Assembly: GCF_002563635.1 (NCBI RefSeq)
Contig: NZ_PDIZ01000001.1
Location: 2,914,001 to 2,978,000 of the forward strand
From: Bacillus sp. es.036
Lineage (GTDB): Bacteria; Bacillota; Bacilli; Bacillales; Guptibacillaceae
Direction of reading: 5' to 3'
Length of the DNA stretch: 64,000 nt
Under the pieces are notes generated by a model. That model was not told the origin of the DNA. It ran no database searches and was given only the letters and a program-made list of their open reading frames with translations. The position numbers were made by a program, and so were the translations under genes. Below are positions 53,449-61,232 of this stretch, piece by piece (position 1 is the first letter of the stretch; each line of letters begins with the position of its first letter).

Positions 53449-54225
53449 ATGGCTTTTTATATGTTTGATGTTGACGGCGTTTTAACAGATGAAAACGCTA
53501 GACCTGATAAAGATGTTGTAAAAATGATTGAACAATTAGCAAAAGATGAGCACATCCTATCTTTTGTGACCGGTCGTTCGAGAGGATGGCTTTCTGATCA
53601 TCTTTTTCCACTCTTTGATGATGACATTGACTGGTCTTCCCTTTATTGCGTATCTGAACACGGTGCCATAAAAGGACGTGGAACAGATATTTCTTCATGG
53701 GATCTAGATGAAGAATATGTGATCTCTGATGAAGTAAAAGACAAGTTATACAAAGTGAGTCAAAAAGAGAAGTATGAAGATCTGATTCAATGGGACCAAA
53801 CGAAAGAATCCATGGGTACGGTTGAGGCCGTTCACGGTGATCCTGGAGATAAGGAGCATTTAAAGAAAACACGCGAATCGCTTCAGGAATACGCAGATGA
53901 CGTACAATCGATTTCTTCTGAATCGGGTAATAAAACAGCTGTATCTACTTATGGAGTTGATGTGATTCATCCCGATTTATCCAAGAAAATTGGAGCTACG
54001 TGGATCCTTGATGAAATTCAATCAGCTGAGGAAGTATTTGTTTTTGGAGATAGTAGTGGTGATATAGTGATGGCTGTTACCGCAAGAGAACATGAATTAG
54101 AGAACATTACGTTTTATTGGGTTGGCGAAGGTGAGACGCCAGAAGAAGAAAATATCACCTCTATTTCAAGTGAAGCTTCCTATTCAGAGGGAACGAAAGA
54201 AATACTAGAAAAGCACATTGGCTAA
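53449..54225 (+). CDS. HAD-superfamily phosphatase (Cof/IIB type)
   Basis: A 258-residue hydrolase: motif I YMFDVDGVLTDEN with nucleophile Asp, FVTGRSRGWL as motif II region, Lys in DLSKKIGATWIL and the acidic motif IV VFVFGDSSGDIVMA. The cap domain sits between motifs II and III, so subclass II, acting on a small phosphorylated metabolite that cannot be named. AGGAG precedes the ATG. It may be a stand-alone gene, since terminators stand on both sides. Confidence 0.85.
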   Translation: MAFYMFDVDGVLTDENARPDKDVVKMIEQLAKDEHILSFVTGRSRGWLSDHLFPLFDDDIDWSSLYCVSEHGAIKGRGTDISSWDLDEEYVISDEVKDKLYKVSQKEKYEDLIQWDQTKESMGTVEAVHGDPGDKEHLKKTRESLQEYADDVQSISSESGNKTAVSTYGVDVIHPDLSKKIGATWILDEIQSAEEVFVFGDSSGDIVMAVTAREHELENITFYWVGEGETPEEENITSISSEASYSEGTKEILEKHIG

Positions 54226-54238
54226 TCCAATGTGCTTT
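54210..54238. terminator. Shared terminator of the HAD gene and the Gfo/Idh/MocA gene
   Basis: AAAGCACATTGG-CTAAT-CCAATGTGCTTT, perfect 12-base-pair stem between converging genes. Confidence 0.92.
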
Positions 54239-54247
54239 CTTTCTGTA

Positions 54248-55240
54248 TTAAACTAGTTCTACTGGGCGATTTTGTTTAATCGACTCATAGCAAGCTTCAA
54301 TCGCTTTTAAGTTATTCACTGTCGCCTCACCGGAATAAGACGGCGTTTGATTGTTTTGAACACAGTGTGCGAAATGTTCGATCATGAGCGTATACTGCTC
54401 ACCTTCAGCCGTTTCTTCTCTCACCTTACCTTCGCTATTCTTAATTTGAATCGTACCACTCGCTCCTTGAGCGTCAGGACGGTAAGCGTACGGTAGACGA
54501 ATGCTTCCTTTTGTACCAAGAATCTCATAAGAATTGCTCATCTGGCGTTCGAAACTACAATCAAACGAAGCGGTAACGCCGTTTGCAAATGTTAAGATGC
54601 CTGAAGCGGAAAGGTCAACGCCTCCACCTTCCGGAATAGCTGCTTCAGCGTAGACCTTAAGAGGTTCGTTGCCAAGGATGAAGCGAGACGAATGAATGCA
54701 ATAACATCCCACGTCCCAAATGCTTCCCCCACCTAGTTCACTGCTGAGGCGAATGTTATTTGGTTTGTCTCCAAGGTAGAATGAAAAATTCGCACGCATA
54801 TGCTTTACATCACCAATTTCACCGGACGCGATTACATCCCTTACAACTTCGTGCTGAGGGTGGAATTGATACATAAAGGCTTCCATAAATATAACGCCAT
54901 TTTCTTCACAAGCTTCCACCATCTCCATTGCGTCACGAGCCGTAATCGCCGCTGGTTTTTCACAGAGAACATGTTTCCCTTTCTTGGCAGCTGCAATGGT
55001 CCACTTTTTGTGAAGCGTGTTTGGGAGTGGAATATAAACCGCATCAATTGTTTCATCTTCCAACATCGCTTCATAGCTATCATGATAATGTGGAATGCTC
55101 ATTTCTTCTGCAAATTCTTTCGCTTTTCCACTGCCACTCGCTACACTAATAACTTCAGCACCTGTAGCATTCTGGATCGCAGGTATAACGGCTTTTCTTG
55201 CAATATTCGCAGACCCCATTATTCCAAATCTCAGTCCCAT
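54248..55240 (-). CDS. Gfo/Idh/MocA family oxidoreductase
   Basis: A 330-residue NAD(P)-dependent dehydrogenase: RFGIMGSANIARKAVIPAI (Rossmann fold), VYIPLPNTLHKKW, the catalytic-Lys motif HVLCEKPAA and GGGSIWDVGCYCIH. Substrates of this family are sugars, inositols or related polyols; none can be assigned. The ATG at 55240 is preceded by AAGGGA; the GTG three codons earlier sits on that site. Confidence 0.9.
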   Translation of the reverse strand: MGLRFGIMGSANIARKAVIPAIQNATGAEVISVASGSGKAKEFAEEMSIPHYHDSYEAMLEDETIDAVYIPLPNTLHKKWTIAAAKKGKHVLCEKPAAITARDAMEMVEACEENGVIFMEAFMYQFHPQHEVVRDVIASGEIGDVKHMRANFSFYLGDKPNNIRLSSELGGGSIWDVGCYCIHSSRFILGNEPLKVYAEAAIPEGGGVDLSASGILTFANGVTASFDCSFERQMSNSYEILGTKGSIRLPYAYRPDAQGASGTIQIKNSEGKVREETAEGEQYTLMIEHFAHCVQNNQTPSYSGEATVNNLKAIEACYESIKQNRPVELV

Positions 55241-55407
55241 TTCATGCACTTCCCTTCTATGTATTCATTACTTATTTTACCATTCTATCGAGTTAACTTC
55301 CCTGATGATGTTTCCTTATTTACCTTTCATCTACCCCCAACGTACCATGCTATAAACCGAAACATTAAGTAATCCCTTTAATCCCCCCTTTTGATTATAA
55401 GGAAAAC

Positions 55408-55439
55408 AAGAGCCGCCCTCGTAGACGAGGGCGGCTCTT
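55408..55439 (-). terminator. Terminator after the 95-codon gene
   Basis: AAGAGCCGCCCTCGT and ACGAGGGCGGCTCTT form a perfect 15-base-pair stem with a two-base loop. Confidence 0.93.
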
Positions 55440-55443
55440 TTCA

Positions 55444-55731
55444 TCAATCAACAAATCTTCGAATCACTTCAATGAGCTCTGGACGAATACTTTTCTCCAA
55501 ATCCTTAATTTGTGATTGATTACGATATTTTTTCTCAATAATATCGCGCTGTTTACTATTTTCAAGCATCCAATGCAACCATTTACTGTCAGCCGTTTCA
55601 GTGAATGTTTCATCGTTTTCATATTTCCCATGTAAGTCTTTTAATAATTGCCCCATGTTTTTTTCAGGATGCTCATTCCAATAAGTTCTTAACGCATCAC
55701 AAAGAATTTCAATTTCCTTTTCTCCATGCAT
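55444..55731 (-). CDS. Hypothetical 95-residue acidic helical protein
   Basis: A small cytosolic protein, predicted helical, with MHGEKEIEILCDALRTYWNEH at the start and a charged C-terminal helix (IKDLEKSIRPELIEVIRRFVD). No family recognised. AAAGGATG lies ahead of the ATG and a very strong terminator follows, so it is probably expressed. Upstream 55732-55832 would hold its promoter. Confidence 0.65.
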   Translation of the reverse strand: MHGEKEIEILCDALRTYWNEHPEKNMGQLLKDLHGKYENDETFTETADSKWLHWMLENSKQRDIIEKKYRNQSQIKDLEKSIRPELIEVIRRFVD

Positions 55732-55832
55732 CCAATCACATCCTTTTTAAGGTTCATTTCTTTTTTATATTCATACGCGATCGCTACATTTCAACCATTA
55801 GATAGGTAAACTAAAGTCATTTTATTTATCAT

Positions 55833-55875
55833 AACACAAAACCACCTCCCATTTAATGAGAGGTGGTTTTGTGTT
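55833..55875 (-). terminator. Terminator after the LytB-like gene
   Basis: AACACAAAACCACCTC and GAGGTGGTTTTGTGTT, a perfect 16-base-pair stem with an 11-base loop, touching the gene's stop codon. Confidence 0.93.
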
Positions 55876-58108
55876 ATTTTGAAAGTTTATTTACCGTTTC
55901 TTCCACTGGTTTACTAATAGCTGCCTCACCACCAAGGAAGTAGTATTCTCTACTCATTGAGGTCTCTACATACCGCTCAGCTTCACTGGAAAGTGAGCTT
56001 TGTTTTGTTAAAATAACCGGAGCACCCATAGCTGCCGCATAAGGGGACCCAGGAAGAGCATCAATAAACACATCTCCATTCGCGAAAAAAACACTTTTGC
56101 TTTCAAAAGCAAAGGTTTCAGCGATTTTCACGCTTGTTTCATAACGATTACTTCCAGCTACGCGCTTAACTGTTGAAGTGCTATTAAGGTTTTCCTCTAC
56201 CATACTTGATACAGCATTTTCTCCTCCAATGATGGTAGCTGCAACTGGTTTTACGGTAGTCATGTAAGTTGAAGTAGCTTCACTTAATTCTTTACTGCTC
56301 GTTAACAAAATAGGAATTTGTTTAGACGCGGCGTATGGCGCGATTGAAAGAGCATCAGGTGAAGTATCATCTCCAGTTGTAACAATCACTTGATTGCTGT
56401 TCCCAACTTCTTCAGCAACAGCAATTGACGTTTCATATCGATTATCCCCACTAATTCTTTCTACATCTGAAAGATAACCTTTTATCGACAGCTGGTTAAC
56501 TACTTTCTCCGAAATTGCTGCTGGTCCGCCAAGAATATATATTTTTTCTGGCTGCAATCGATTGATCTCGTCCTCAACGACTGACGGAAGTTCATCACTC
56601 TTCGTTAAAAGGAGTGGGGCATTGTACTTCTTAGCCAGAACACTACCTGTAAGTGCATCGACAGAAAGATCTCCTCTTCCCAGAACAACCACATCTGAAG
56701 ATTCCTTCCATGCGTTTTGAGAAATTGCCACGCTCGTTTCATAACGGTTGTTTCCAGCAAGTCTGGTAATCAGACCTGATTCACTAGATTTAACTAAATC
56801 AGTACCCGGATAATAGAATGATAGAATTTGATCATAATTGCGCCCCTCTTTAGACTGCTGATAGGCTCCATATTGACTCATGCCAATTCCATGTCCGAAG
56901 CCACTTCCTGAAACAACGTAAGAATCTTTCGTATCGTTTATTTCTTTCACATAAGGGCTTTTCATAATAGTCGTACCAATCATAAATCGAATATTGTAGG
57001 AAGTATCATCCACTTTCATTGTATTTGTTTTGATCTGTCCATTTGAGTTTTTCACAAAACCATCTCTGGTTTTTAAAAAATAGTCAAATTCTATACTACC
57101 TTTTAACACTTGATCAGATTGAAAAGGTGGAACAGTAAAATCAATATCCTTAATATTCGTGATTTTTATTTCATCAGATGACTTAACTTTCCCTTTTGAA
57201 ACAAGCCAAGATTTCATATTTTTGATTTCTGTTACATTTGAACTTAATTCTGACACGTTCGACCACCATGATTCAGGCTTTTTAAGGTCCAATTTCTCTA
57301 TATCAATTTGCTGTTTTCCAAGCGTGTAATCCCAGTAGTCGTAGCTTGTTATCATTCTCTCATCGTAAGGATCGACTTTCGTCTGCAAGTATGGGATCCA
57401 GCTACTACCCCAAGAATTTGTATTTGACATCACCATTCCACCATTCGTGGAAGAATAGAAGGCACCTATGTATTCTCCATCAAACATCAATGCTCTTCCA
57501 GCTGTTTCCTCAACAGCTTCATTCGTCGTTTGATACCAATCATAGCCTTTATAAACTTGACTAGACTGGCTATCCGTCAAGTTATCTTTTCGAGGAAATG
57601 CAAATGTCCTCGCTGCAACTGCTTGTGCTTTTAAAGCTTCCATGCCTCCGTTCGTTCCCCAATAAGCTGGCATTTCACTAGGCACTACGCCTTTTAAATA
57701 CTCTTCCATCGGAAGTGTATTAACGGGACGAATGTATTTCCCATCAACCGTAAATTTCATTTCACCTAGATACCTTTTATCACCGATTGCGACAAAGCTA
57801 TCCATCGCATTTGTGATGGTTGGTACAAGGGTCATTGCACTCCCAAAATTAGTTAACTTTGTGTTTCCTCGGTAGAGCACCACATCGCCTGATTCAGCTT
57901 TGACACTGTACTCCCCCACGTTTGAACTTTCAATTTCAATCTCACTACCTTGAATTTGATAACTTCCTGTTACATTGAACTTTAAAACCGTCGTATCTTT
58001 CACATAGTTTACTAGTTTAACGGTAACTGTTTCTCCCGCTGCCTGCACACCATGCATCGACAAAGAAAATGCTAAAATGCCAACCAAAAGTGACGTCAAA
58101 AGTTTCAA
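55874..58108 (-). CDS. SpoIID/LytB-domain protein with three CWB2 repeats
   Basis: A 744-residue exported protein. Signal peptide about 1-23; SpoIID/LytB domain about 130-445, with LPMEEYLKGVVPSEMPAYW, LKAQAVAARTFAF, GGMVMSNT and the terminal SGFGHGIGMSQYGAY motif; then three CWB2 repeats (RLAGNNRYETS, RISGDNRYETS, RVAGSNRYETS). B. subtilis LytB, which enhances the LytC amidase, has the same two parts; SpoIID cleaves glycan strands. It begins with TTG after AGGGGG. It probably works with the LytC-like amidase at 40459-42540. Confidence 0.92.
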   Translation of the reverse strand: MKLLTSLLVGILAFSLSMHGVQAAGETVTVKLVNYVKDTTVLKFNVTGSYQIQGSEIEIESSNVGEYSVKAESGDVVLYRGNTKLTNFGSAMTLVPTITNAMDSFVAIGDKRYLGEMKFTVDGKYIRPVNTLPMEEYLKGVVPSEMPAYWGTNGGMEALKAQAVAARTFAFPRKDNLTDSQSSQVYKGYDWYQTTNEAVEETAGRALMFDGEYIGAFYSSTNGGMVMSNTNSWGSSWIPYLQTKVDPYDERMITSYDYWDYTLGKQQIDIEKLDLKKPESWWSNVSELSSNVTEIKNMKSWLVSKGKVKSSDEIKITNIKDIDFTVPPFQSDQVLKGSIEFDYFLKTRDGFVKNSNGQIKTNTMKVDDTSYNIRFMIGTTIMKSPYVKEINDTKDSYVVSGSGFGHGIGMSQYGAYQQSKEGRNYDQILSFYYPGTDLVKSSESGLITRLAGNNRYETSVAISQNAWKESSDVVVLGRGDLSVDALTGSVLAKKYNAPLLLTKSDELPSVVEDEINRLQPEKIYILGGPAAISEKVVNQLSIKGYLSDVERISGDNRYETSIAVAEEVGNSNQVIVTTGDDTSPDALSIAPYAASKQIPILLTSSKELSEATSTYMTTVKPVAATIIGGENAVSSMVEENLNSTSTVKRVAGSNRYETSVKIAETFAFESKSVFFANGDVFIDALPGSPYAAAMGAPVILTKQSSLSSEAERYVETSMSREYYFLGGEAAISKPVEETVNKLSK

Positions 58109-58296
58109 ATCTTTTCCCCCTAAGATTTTTTAAGAAAATATTAGTACTATTCTCCCTTTTTAACACTTTAGCATAATTTTTACATTAAAATAGTCACTCT
58201 ATGACGAATCTTACAAAAATAACATAGAATACCTATAATTAGTGTCGAAAATATAGGTAATTCTTACTACAAAACCGTATATTTTTACTCACGAAA

Positions 58297-58322
58297 AAAG
58301 CCCTCACTAGACGAGAGCTTTT
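58297..58322 (-). terminator. Terminator overlapping the VanZ-like gene end
   Basis: AAAGCCCTC-ACTAGAC-GAGAGCTTT with one mismatch; A-run outside gives U-run on the minus strand. Confidence 0.75.
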
Positions 58323-58792
58323 CGTAAACGGCATAAATACCATAATTTCATGAGGAAAATACTATGTAGGCACCCCGTTATATCAACGAATACGTCTGTT
58401 AAAAGCGCAGTACGATTTGGAATAAATGCTTGAATAAATTCATCTGTCACAGCGATAGTCGTAACGACTAGAAGGACAAGGATCAGTCTATAAATGGAGT
58501 CTCTCGCTTTAAATAAGTGAAACAAGCAAATTGCGATAAAACTATAAACAAAAAAATGACCAATTTTTCGTATCACAAAATGGGCAAGGCCACTTTCACC
58601 ATTGTTTAATAAACTCACTGTTAACGGACCATACTGAAGTTCTCTTGTTTGAATAACTTGTGCAATTCCCTTAACAATATATGGCGCAGGCTCTTGTCCG
58701 AGTAATGTAAGCGAGGATATACACGAAAGAACAAATCCGATACCGAACCAGCACTGGATACTGACAATCATAATTGTACGAGAGAAAGTCAT
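58307..58792 (-). CDS. VanZ-like membrane protein
   Basis: A 161-residue protein with about four spans and the VanZ-family residues FVIRKIGHFFVYSFIA (Arg-Lys...His) and TDEFIQAFIPNRTALLTDVFVD (Asp-Glu...Gln...Arg...Asp-Val). VanZ confers low teicoplanin tolerance; the function of distant relatives is unknown. The ATG at 58792 follows GGAGG; the upstream GTG lies before that site. A paralogue is at 62736-63227. Confidence 0.88.
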   Translation of the reverse strand: MTFSRTIMIVSIQCWFGIGFVLSCISSLTLLGQEPAPYIVKGIAQVIQTRELQYGPLTVSLLNNGESGLAHFVIRKIGHFFVYSFIAICLFHLFKARDSIYRLILVLLVVTTIAVTDEFIQAFIPNRTALLTDVFVDITGCLHSIFLMKLWYLCRLRKALV

Positions 58793-58844
58793 ATCCTCCG
58801 CCTCCTTTTCAAGCACGTTACAGTATCGCCTGAATTGAAGTCGC

Positions 58845-59300
58845 TTATACGGCTGCTTCTACCATTTTCTTCAACTCCATGGCTCTTTTCTCTAGTAAAT
58901 TTTTCATATAATTTTTAAGAAAAAGTACGTTAGCGATGTTACCCAAAATACCGAGAGGCGCTTTATATACAAATTGATCAACCATTAACGTTACACCATT
59001 CAGATCTTCAAATCGATGGGTATGAACAAACGATTTAAATGCACCATTTGTCATTTCGTCAATAAACCAGTGGGGTTCATTCATCCCTGTAATTTTAGCT
59101 GTTAACCGTTGCTTCATTCCAAAATGAGTGGCTTCCCATGTAACGGTATCCCCTGCCTGCATCAAGCCTTCAGTTACTCCATCAATCGCTTTTTCGTTTG
59201 TTTGTTCTGTACTTTTCATATGAGCATCGACATTTCTAGCATAATCAAAACACGTTTGAATAGGGGCATCAATAAGCGTTTCTAAATAGATTACAGGCAT
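58845..59300 (-). CDS. SRPBCC/polyketide cyclase-like ligand-binding protein
   Basis: A 151-residue cytosolic protein with the START/SRPBCC (helix-grip) pattern: YLETLIDAPIQTCFDYARNV at the N-terminus, the alternating strand GDTVTWEATHFGMKQRLTAKI and a long C-terminal helix KNYMKNLLEKRAMELKKMV. Ligand unknown. The gene diverges from the small membrane protein at 59502. Confidence 0.85.
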   Translation of the reverse strand: MPVIYLETLIDAPIQTCFDYARNVDAHMKSTEQTNEKAIDGVTEGLMQAGDTVTWEATHFGMKQRLTAKITGMNEPHWFIDEMTNGAFKSFVHTHRFEDLNGVTLMVDQFVYKAPLGILGNIANVLFLKNYMKNLLEKRAMELKKMVEAAV

Positions 59301-59359
59301 CGCGAGCTTCTCCCTCCAACTTTAAACCTAAGTAACAACCTAAATTATTGAAAAAAAGT

Positions 59360-59415
59360 AGGTCATAACGATTATTTCTTATAAATCGACAAATTATCCT
59401 AAAATCGTTAGACCT
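59360..59415. repeat. Long-range inverted repeat upstream of the first small membrane protein
   Basis: AGGTCATAACGAT (59360-59372) and ATCGTTAGACCT (59404-59415) pair with one bulged base, across a 31-base loop. Possible operator or leader stem for the gene at 59502. Confidence 0.4.
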
Positions 59416-59501
59416 TTGAGCCGATAACTTAATTAAACAGTTCTATGACATAGTCTACTTTATTTACCTAATATTTTGTAGAGATAATAGATCGGGCTCA
59501 T

Positions 59502-59633
59502 ATGAATCGGAAATGGAAAGCACCTGAAGAAATTCTCTATCAAAAAAAGCGCAAGGAAAAGATGCTTTTCCTTGCCCTTCCTCTGATAACGATTTTATTA
59601 GGAATAAGCATTGCTGTTCTAACAAAGAGATAA
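59502..59633 (+). CDS. Small single-span membrane protein, 43 residues
   Basis: MNRKWKAPEEILYQKKRKEK is a basic cytoplasmic head, followed by one hydrophobic span (MLFLALPLITILLGISIAVL) and a short TKR tail. It is a paralogue of the protein at 60185-60322 (shared W, PEEI, Y, KRKEKM and LP pattern), which is strong evidence that both are real. The ribosome site is weak (AGATCGGG). Function unknown. Confidence 0.7.
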   Translation: MNRKWKAPEEILYQKKRKEKMLFLALPLITILLGISIAVLTKR

Positions 59634-59639
59634 TATTAA

Positions 59640-59750
59640 TCAGCTTTCCTTTTTTCGTGATCGTTTAGGAGCTTCAGGATTTGGGATACTCTCTTTAGGA
59701 GTTTGATTATTCGTTAACGCAGCGTTCGATTGTGCTTTGCGCTTTTTCAT
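59640..59750 (-). CDS. Small basic protein, 36 residues
   Basis: MKKRKAQSNAALTNNQTPKE...RSRKKES: Lys/Arg-rich at both ends, Asn/Pro-rich in the middle, no hydrophobic segment. GGGAGG lies nine bases before the ATG. Composition recalls small spore or nucleic-acid-binding peptides, but I cannot name a family. Confidence 0.6.
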   Translation of the reverse strand: MKKRKAQSNAALTNNQTPKESIPNPEAPKRSRKKES

Positions 59751-60049
59751 TTAGACCAACCTCCCTTCCACCTCTAGTCTTGTCTATCTTGATTTTTTAA
59801 TGCGTAAATGGGTAAAAAAGCAGATCGTATTTACTGTAAAACGATTATTATTTTAATCCAGACGGTTCCATCCGACATTGGGAAACCTGCTTCACAAAAT
59901 CTTAATAAAGGAAAGCAGTTTATCAGTATTTTCCCAATATACACGATAAACAGAATAGGTTATACTTAGAATTGAAGTCATTTTTCGACAATTTTTACTT
60001 TTTCATGACATCGTTTACTTTATGACTACTTATAAATGTTCGAATCGTA
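59751..60049. other. Intergenic region upstream of the cyclic-di-GMP riboswitch
   Basis: AT-rich, no open frame with a ribosome site. It should hold the promoter of the riboswitch transcript; TATAAA at 60031-60036 is a possible -10, but no convincing -35 at normal spacing was found. Confidence 0.45.
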
Positions 60050-60136
60050 CGAGAATGGCAAAATCATTGAAAAGTGATGACGCAAAGCTATAGGGACTTC
60101 ACGGACTGTTTATCCGACAGTCAGCCAGCTGCCGAA
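60050..60136 (+). ncRNA. Class I cyclic-di-GMP riboswitch (GEMM)
   Basis: The conserved blocks are in order: GGCAAA (60057-60062), a perfect stem-loop ATCATT-GAAA-AGTGAT with the GNRA tetraloop (60063-60078), the hallmark GACGCAAAGC (60079-60088) then TATAGGGACT, a second stem GACTGT/ACAGTC, and AGCCAGCTGCC. This is the GEMM-I aptamer pattern that binds cyclic di-GMP. Downstream, CCTCC in GGCCTCCGC could pair with the GGGGGAG ribosome site (60170-60176), suggesting translational control. The controlled gene starts at 60185. Confidence 0.88.
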
Positions 60137-60184
60137 TACGGCCTCCGCTGCGATTTCAGCAAGAACCCAGGGGGAGATTTAATT

Positions 60185-60322
60185 ATGAAAGAATCATGGC
60201 TAACGCCTGAAGAAATCCAATATCGTAGACAGCGTAAGGAGAAGATGATTTATCTTTTGCTACCTGTGTCTGCTATCGTCATTGGAGCGGCTATTGCTTT
60301 TCTCACGCAAATGACTTACTAA
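60185..60322 (+). CDS. Small single-span membrane protein under cyclic-di-GMP riboswitch, 45 residues
   Basis: MKESWLTPEEIQYRRQRKEK (basic, amphipathic head) then one hydrophobic span MIYLLLPVSAIVIGAAIAFL and TQMTY. It is a paralogue of the protein at 59502-59633. GGGGGAG lies eight bases before the ATG. A longer reading frame from 60074 runs through the riboswitch and is rejected. Single-span peptides of this kind often modulate a larger membrane partner; the partner is unknown. Expression is linked to cyclic di-GMP by the aptamer upstream. Confidence 0.85.
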   Translation: MKESWLTPEEIQYRRQRKEKMIYLLLPVSAIVIGAAIAFLTQMTY

Positions 60323-60327
60323 TCTCG

Positions 60328-60355
60328 AAAGAAGAGAGCGATTGTTCTCTTCTTT
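60328..60355 (+). terminator. Terminator after the riboswitch-controlled gene
   Basis: AAAGAAGAGA and TCTCTTCTTT pair around an eight-base loop, followed by TTATT. Confidence 0.88.
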
Positions 60356-60370
60356 TTATTATGAAAAAAA

Positions 60371-60390
60371 GATAACCCCTTCAGGTTATC
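60371..60390 (-). terminator. Terminator at the end of the membrane protein gene 60386-60802
   Basis: GATAACC-CCTTCA-GGTTATC, then TTTTTTTC on the minus strand; right arm overlaps the stop region. Confidence 0.85.
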
Positions 60391-60802
60391 TACTTCGTGT
60401 GTTCTTATTGGTGTTTGGTTTATGTAACCTTTTTACACCCATGACCAGAAGGCGAATGGCTAAATAGACGAGGAACAAAACGACAAATCCCTGCAATCCT
60501 ACTACTGCATCGGCAAATTCCATATTTCCTCTGCCAGTGATTTTCTGCTGAATCTCAATGGCAAAGACGATCACGAGCAATACCGTTATTGTATAAATGA
60601 ATGAAATGGCTGTGATGCTCCATTTTGAAAGCAATCGAAATAAAAATTGGACAACGACAAATCCTCCCATTCCCATTAAACCGATGACCCAGAAATGGAG
60701 ATCCTTATCAGTGACCGAAAAACCCATCCCGTTCATTATACCAATGACAATGTCATGTAGCTCATTAACAATCGCCACAATCAACTTAATAAATTCTCCC
60801 AT
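60386..60802 (-). CDS. Uncharacterised membrane protein, 138 residues
   Basis: About three membrane spans (HFWVIGLMGMGGFVVVQFLF, ITAISFIYTITVLLVIVFAI, FVVLFLVYLAIRLLVMGV), an N-terminal amphipathic helix (MGEFIKLIVAIVNELHDIVI) and a basic Asn/Lys/Arg tail. No family recognised. AAAGGA precedes the ATG at 60802. Confidence 0.75.
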   Translation of the reverse strand: MGEFIKLIVAIVNELHDIVIGIMNGMGFSVTDKDLHFWVIGLMGMGGFVVVQFLFRLLSKWSITAISFIYTITVLLVIVFAIEIQQKITGRGNMEFADAVVGLQGFVVLFLVYLAIRLLVMGVKRLHKPNTNKNTRSR

Positions 60803-60894
60803 ATCACACAATCCTTTTCGAGCAACTTTAATCTAGTCATATCAAGGACCAGTGATTCGCCTCTGTTTAGTTAAATACCATTTTAAAATAAAAA

Positions 60895-61047
60895 TTATTT
60901 CTTTATTGTTTCTGCACTATAAAGATAATCCTCATTATTTGCAAGGATTTTTGTAAGATCTTTTCCGCAATAAGGACAAATCCACTCTCCTTGATAATTA
61001 CTACTATACGAAGGCTTTTGACATTTGTCACACGTTTTCTCTACCAT
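60895..61047 (-). CDS. Small zinc-ribbon protein, 50 residues
   Basis: Two CxxC knuckles (CDKCQKPSYSS and WICPYCGKDLTK) 18 residues apart form a rubredoxin-like zinc ribbon. The ATG at 61047 has GGAG seven bases upstream; the longer frame from 61116 has no site. Partner unknown. Confidence 0.7.
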   Translation of the reverse strand: MVEKTCDKCQKPSYSSNYQGEWICPYCGKDLTKILANNEDYLYSAETIKK

Positions 61048-61190
61048 CTTATCACTCCATTCATTCGCACTTTGAAAAATGCTAGTTGTTATCCTACTAA
61101 GCATACCAACAAACATATTTTACCAAAGTAAATGATTTTTTCAAGTATTAATATTCTGAACTCGAGACATTTAACTGTGGACATACAAAA

Positions 61191-61232
61191 AAATAATGAG
61201 ATAAGCAGCATAAGCTGTTAACCTCATTATTT
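61191..61232 (-). terminator. Terminator overlapping the tuaD 3-prime end
   Basis: AAATAATGAG and CTCATTATTT pair around an inner AGCAGC/GCTGTT stem; TTTTTTTGTATG follows on the minus strand. Confidence 0.75.

Noticed and set aside
54800-55372. 190-codon plus-strand frame
   Set aside because: It is antisense to the Gfo/Idh/MocA gene, which has full family motifs; the reverse frame has none.
60074-60184. Upstream extension of the 45-residue gene to an 82-residue frame
   Set aside because: The extra codons lie in the cyclic-di-GMP aptamer and its linker, have no ribosome site, and the paralogue at 59502 starts at the equivalent of the downstream ATG.
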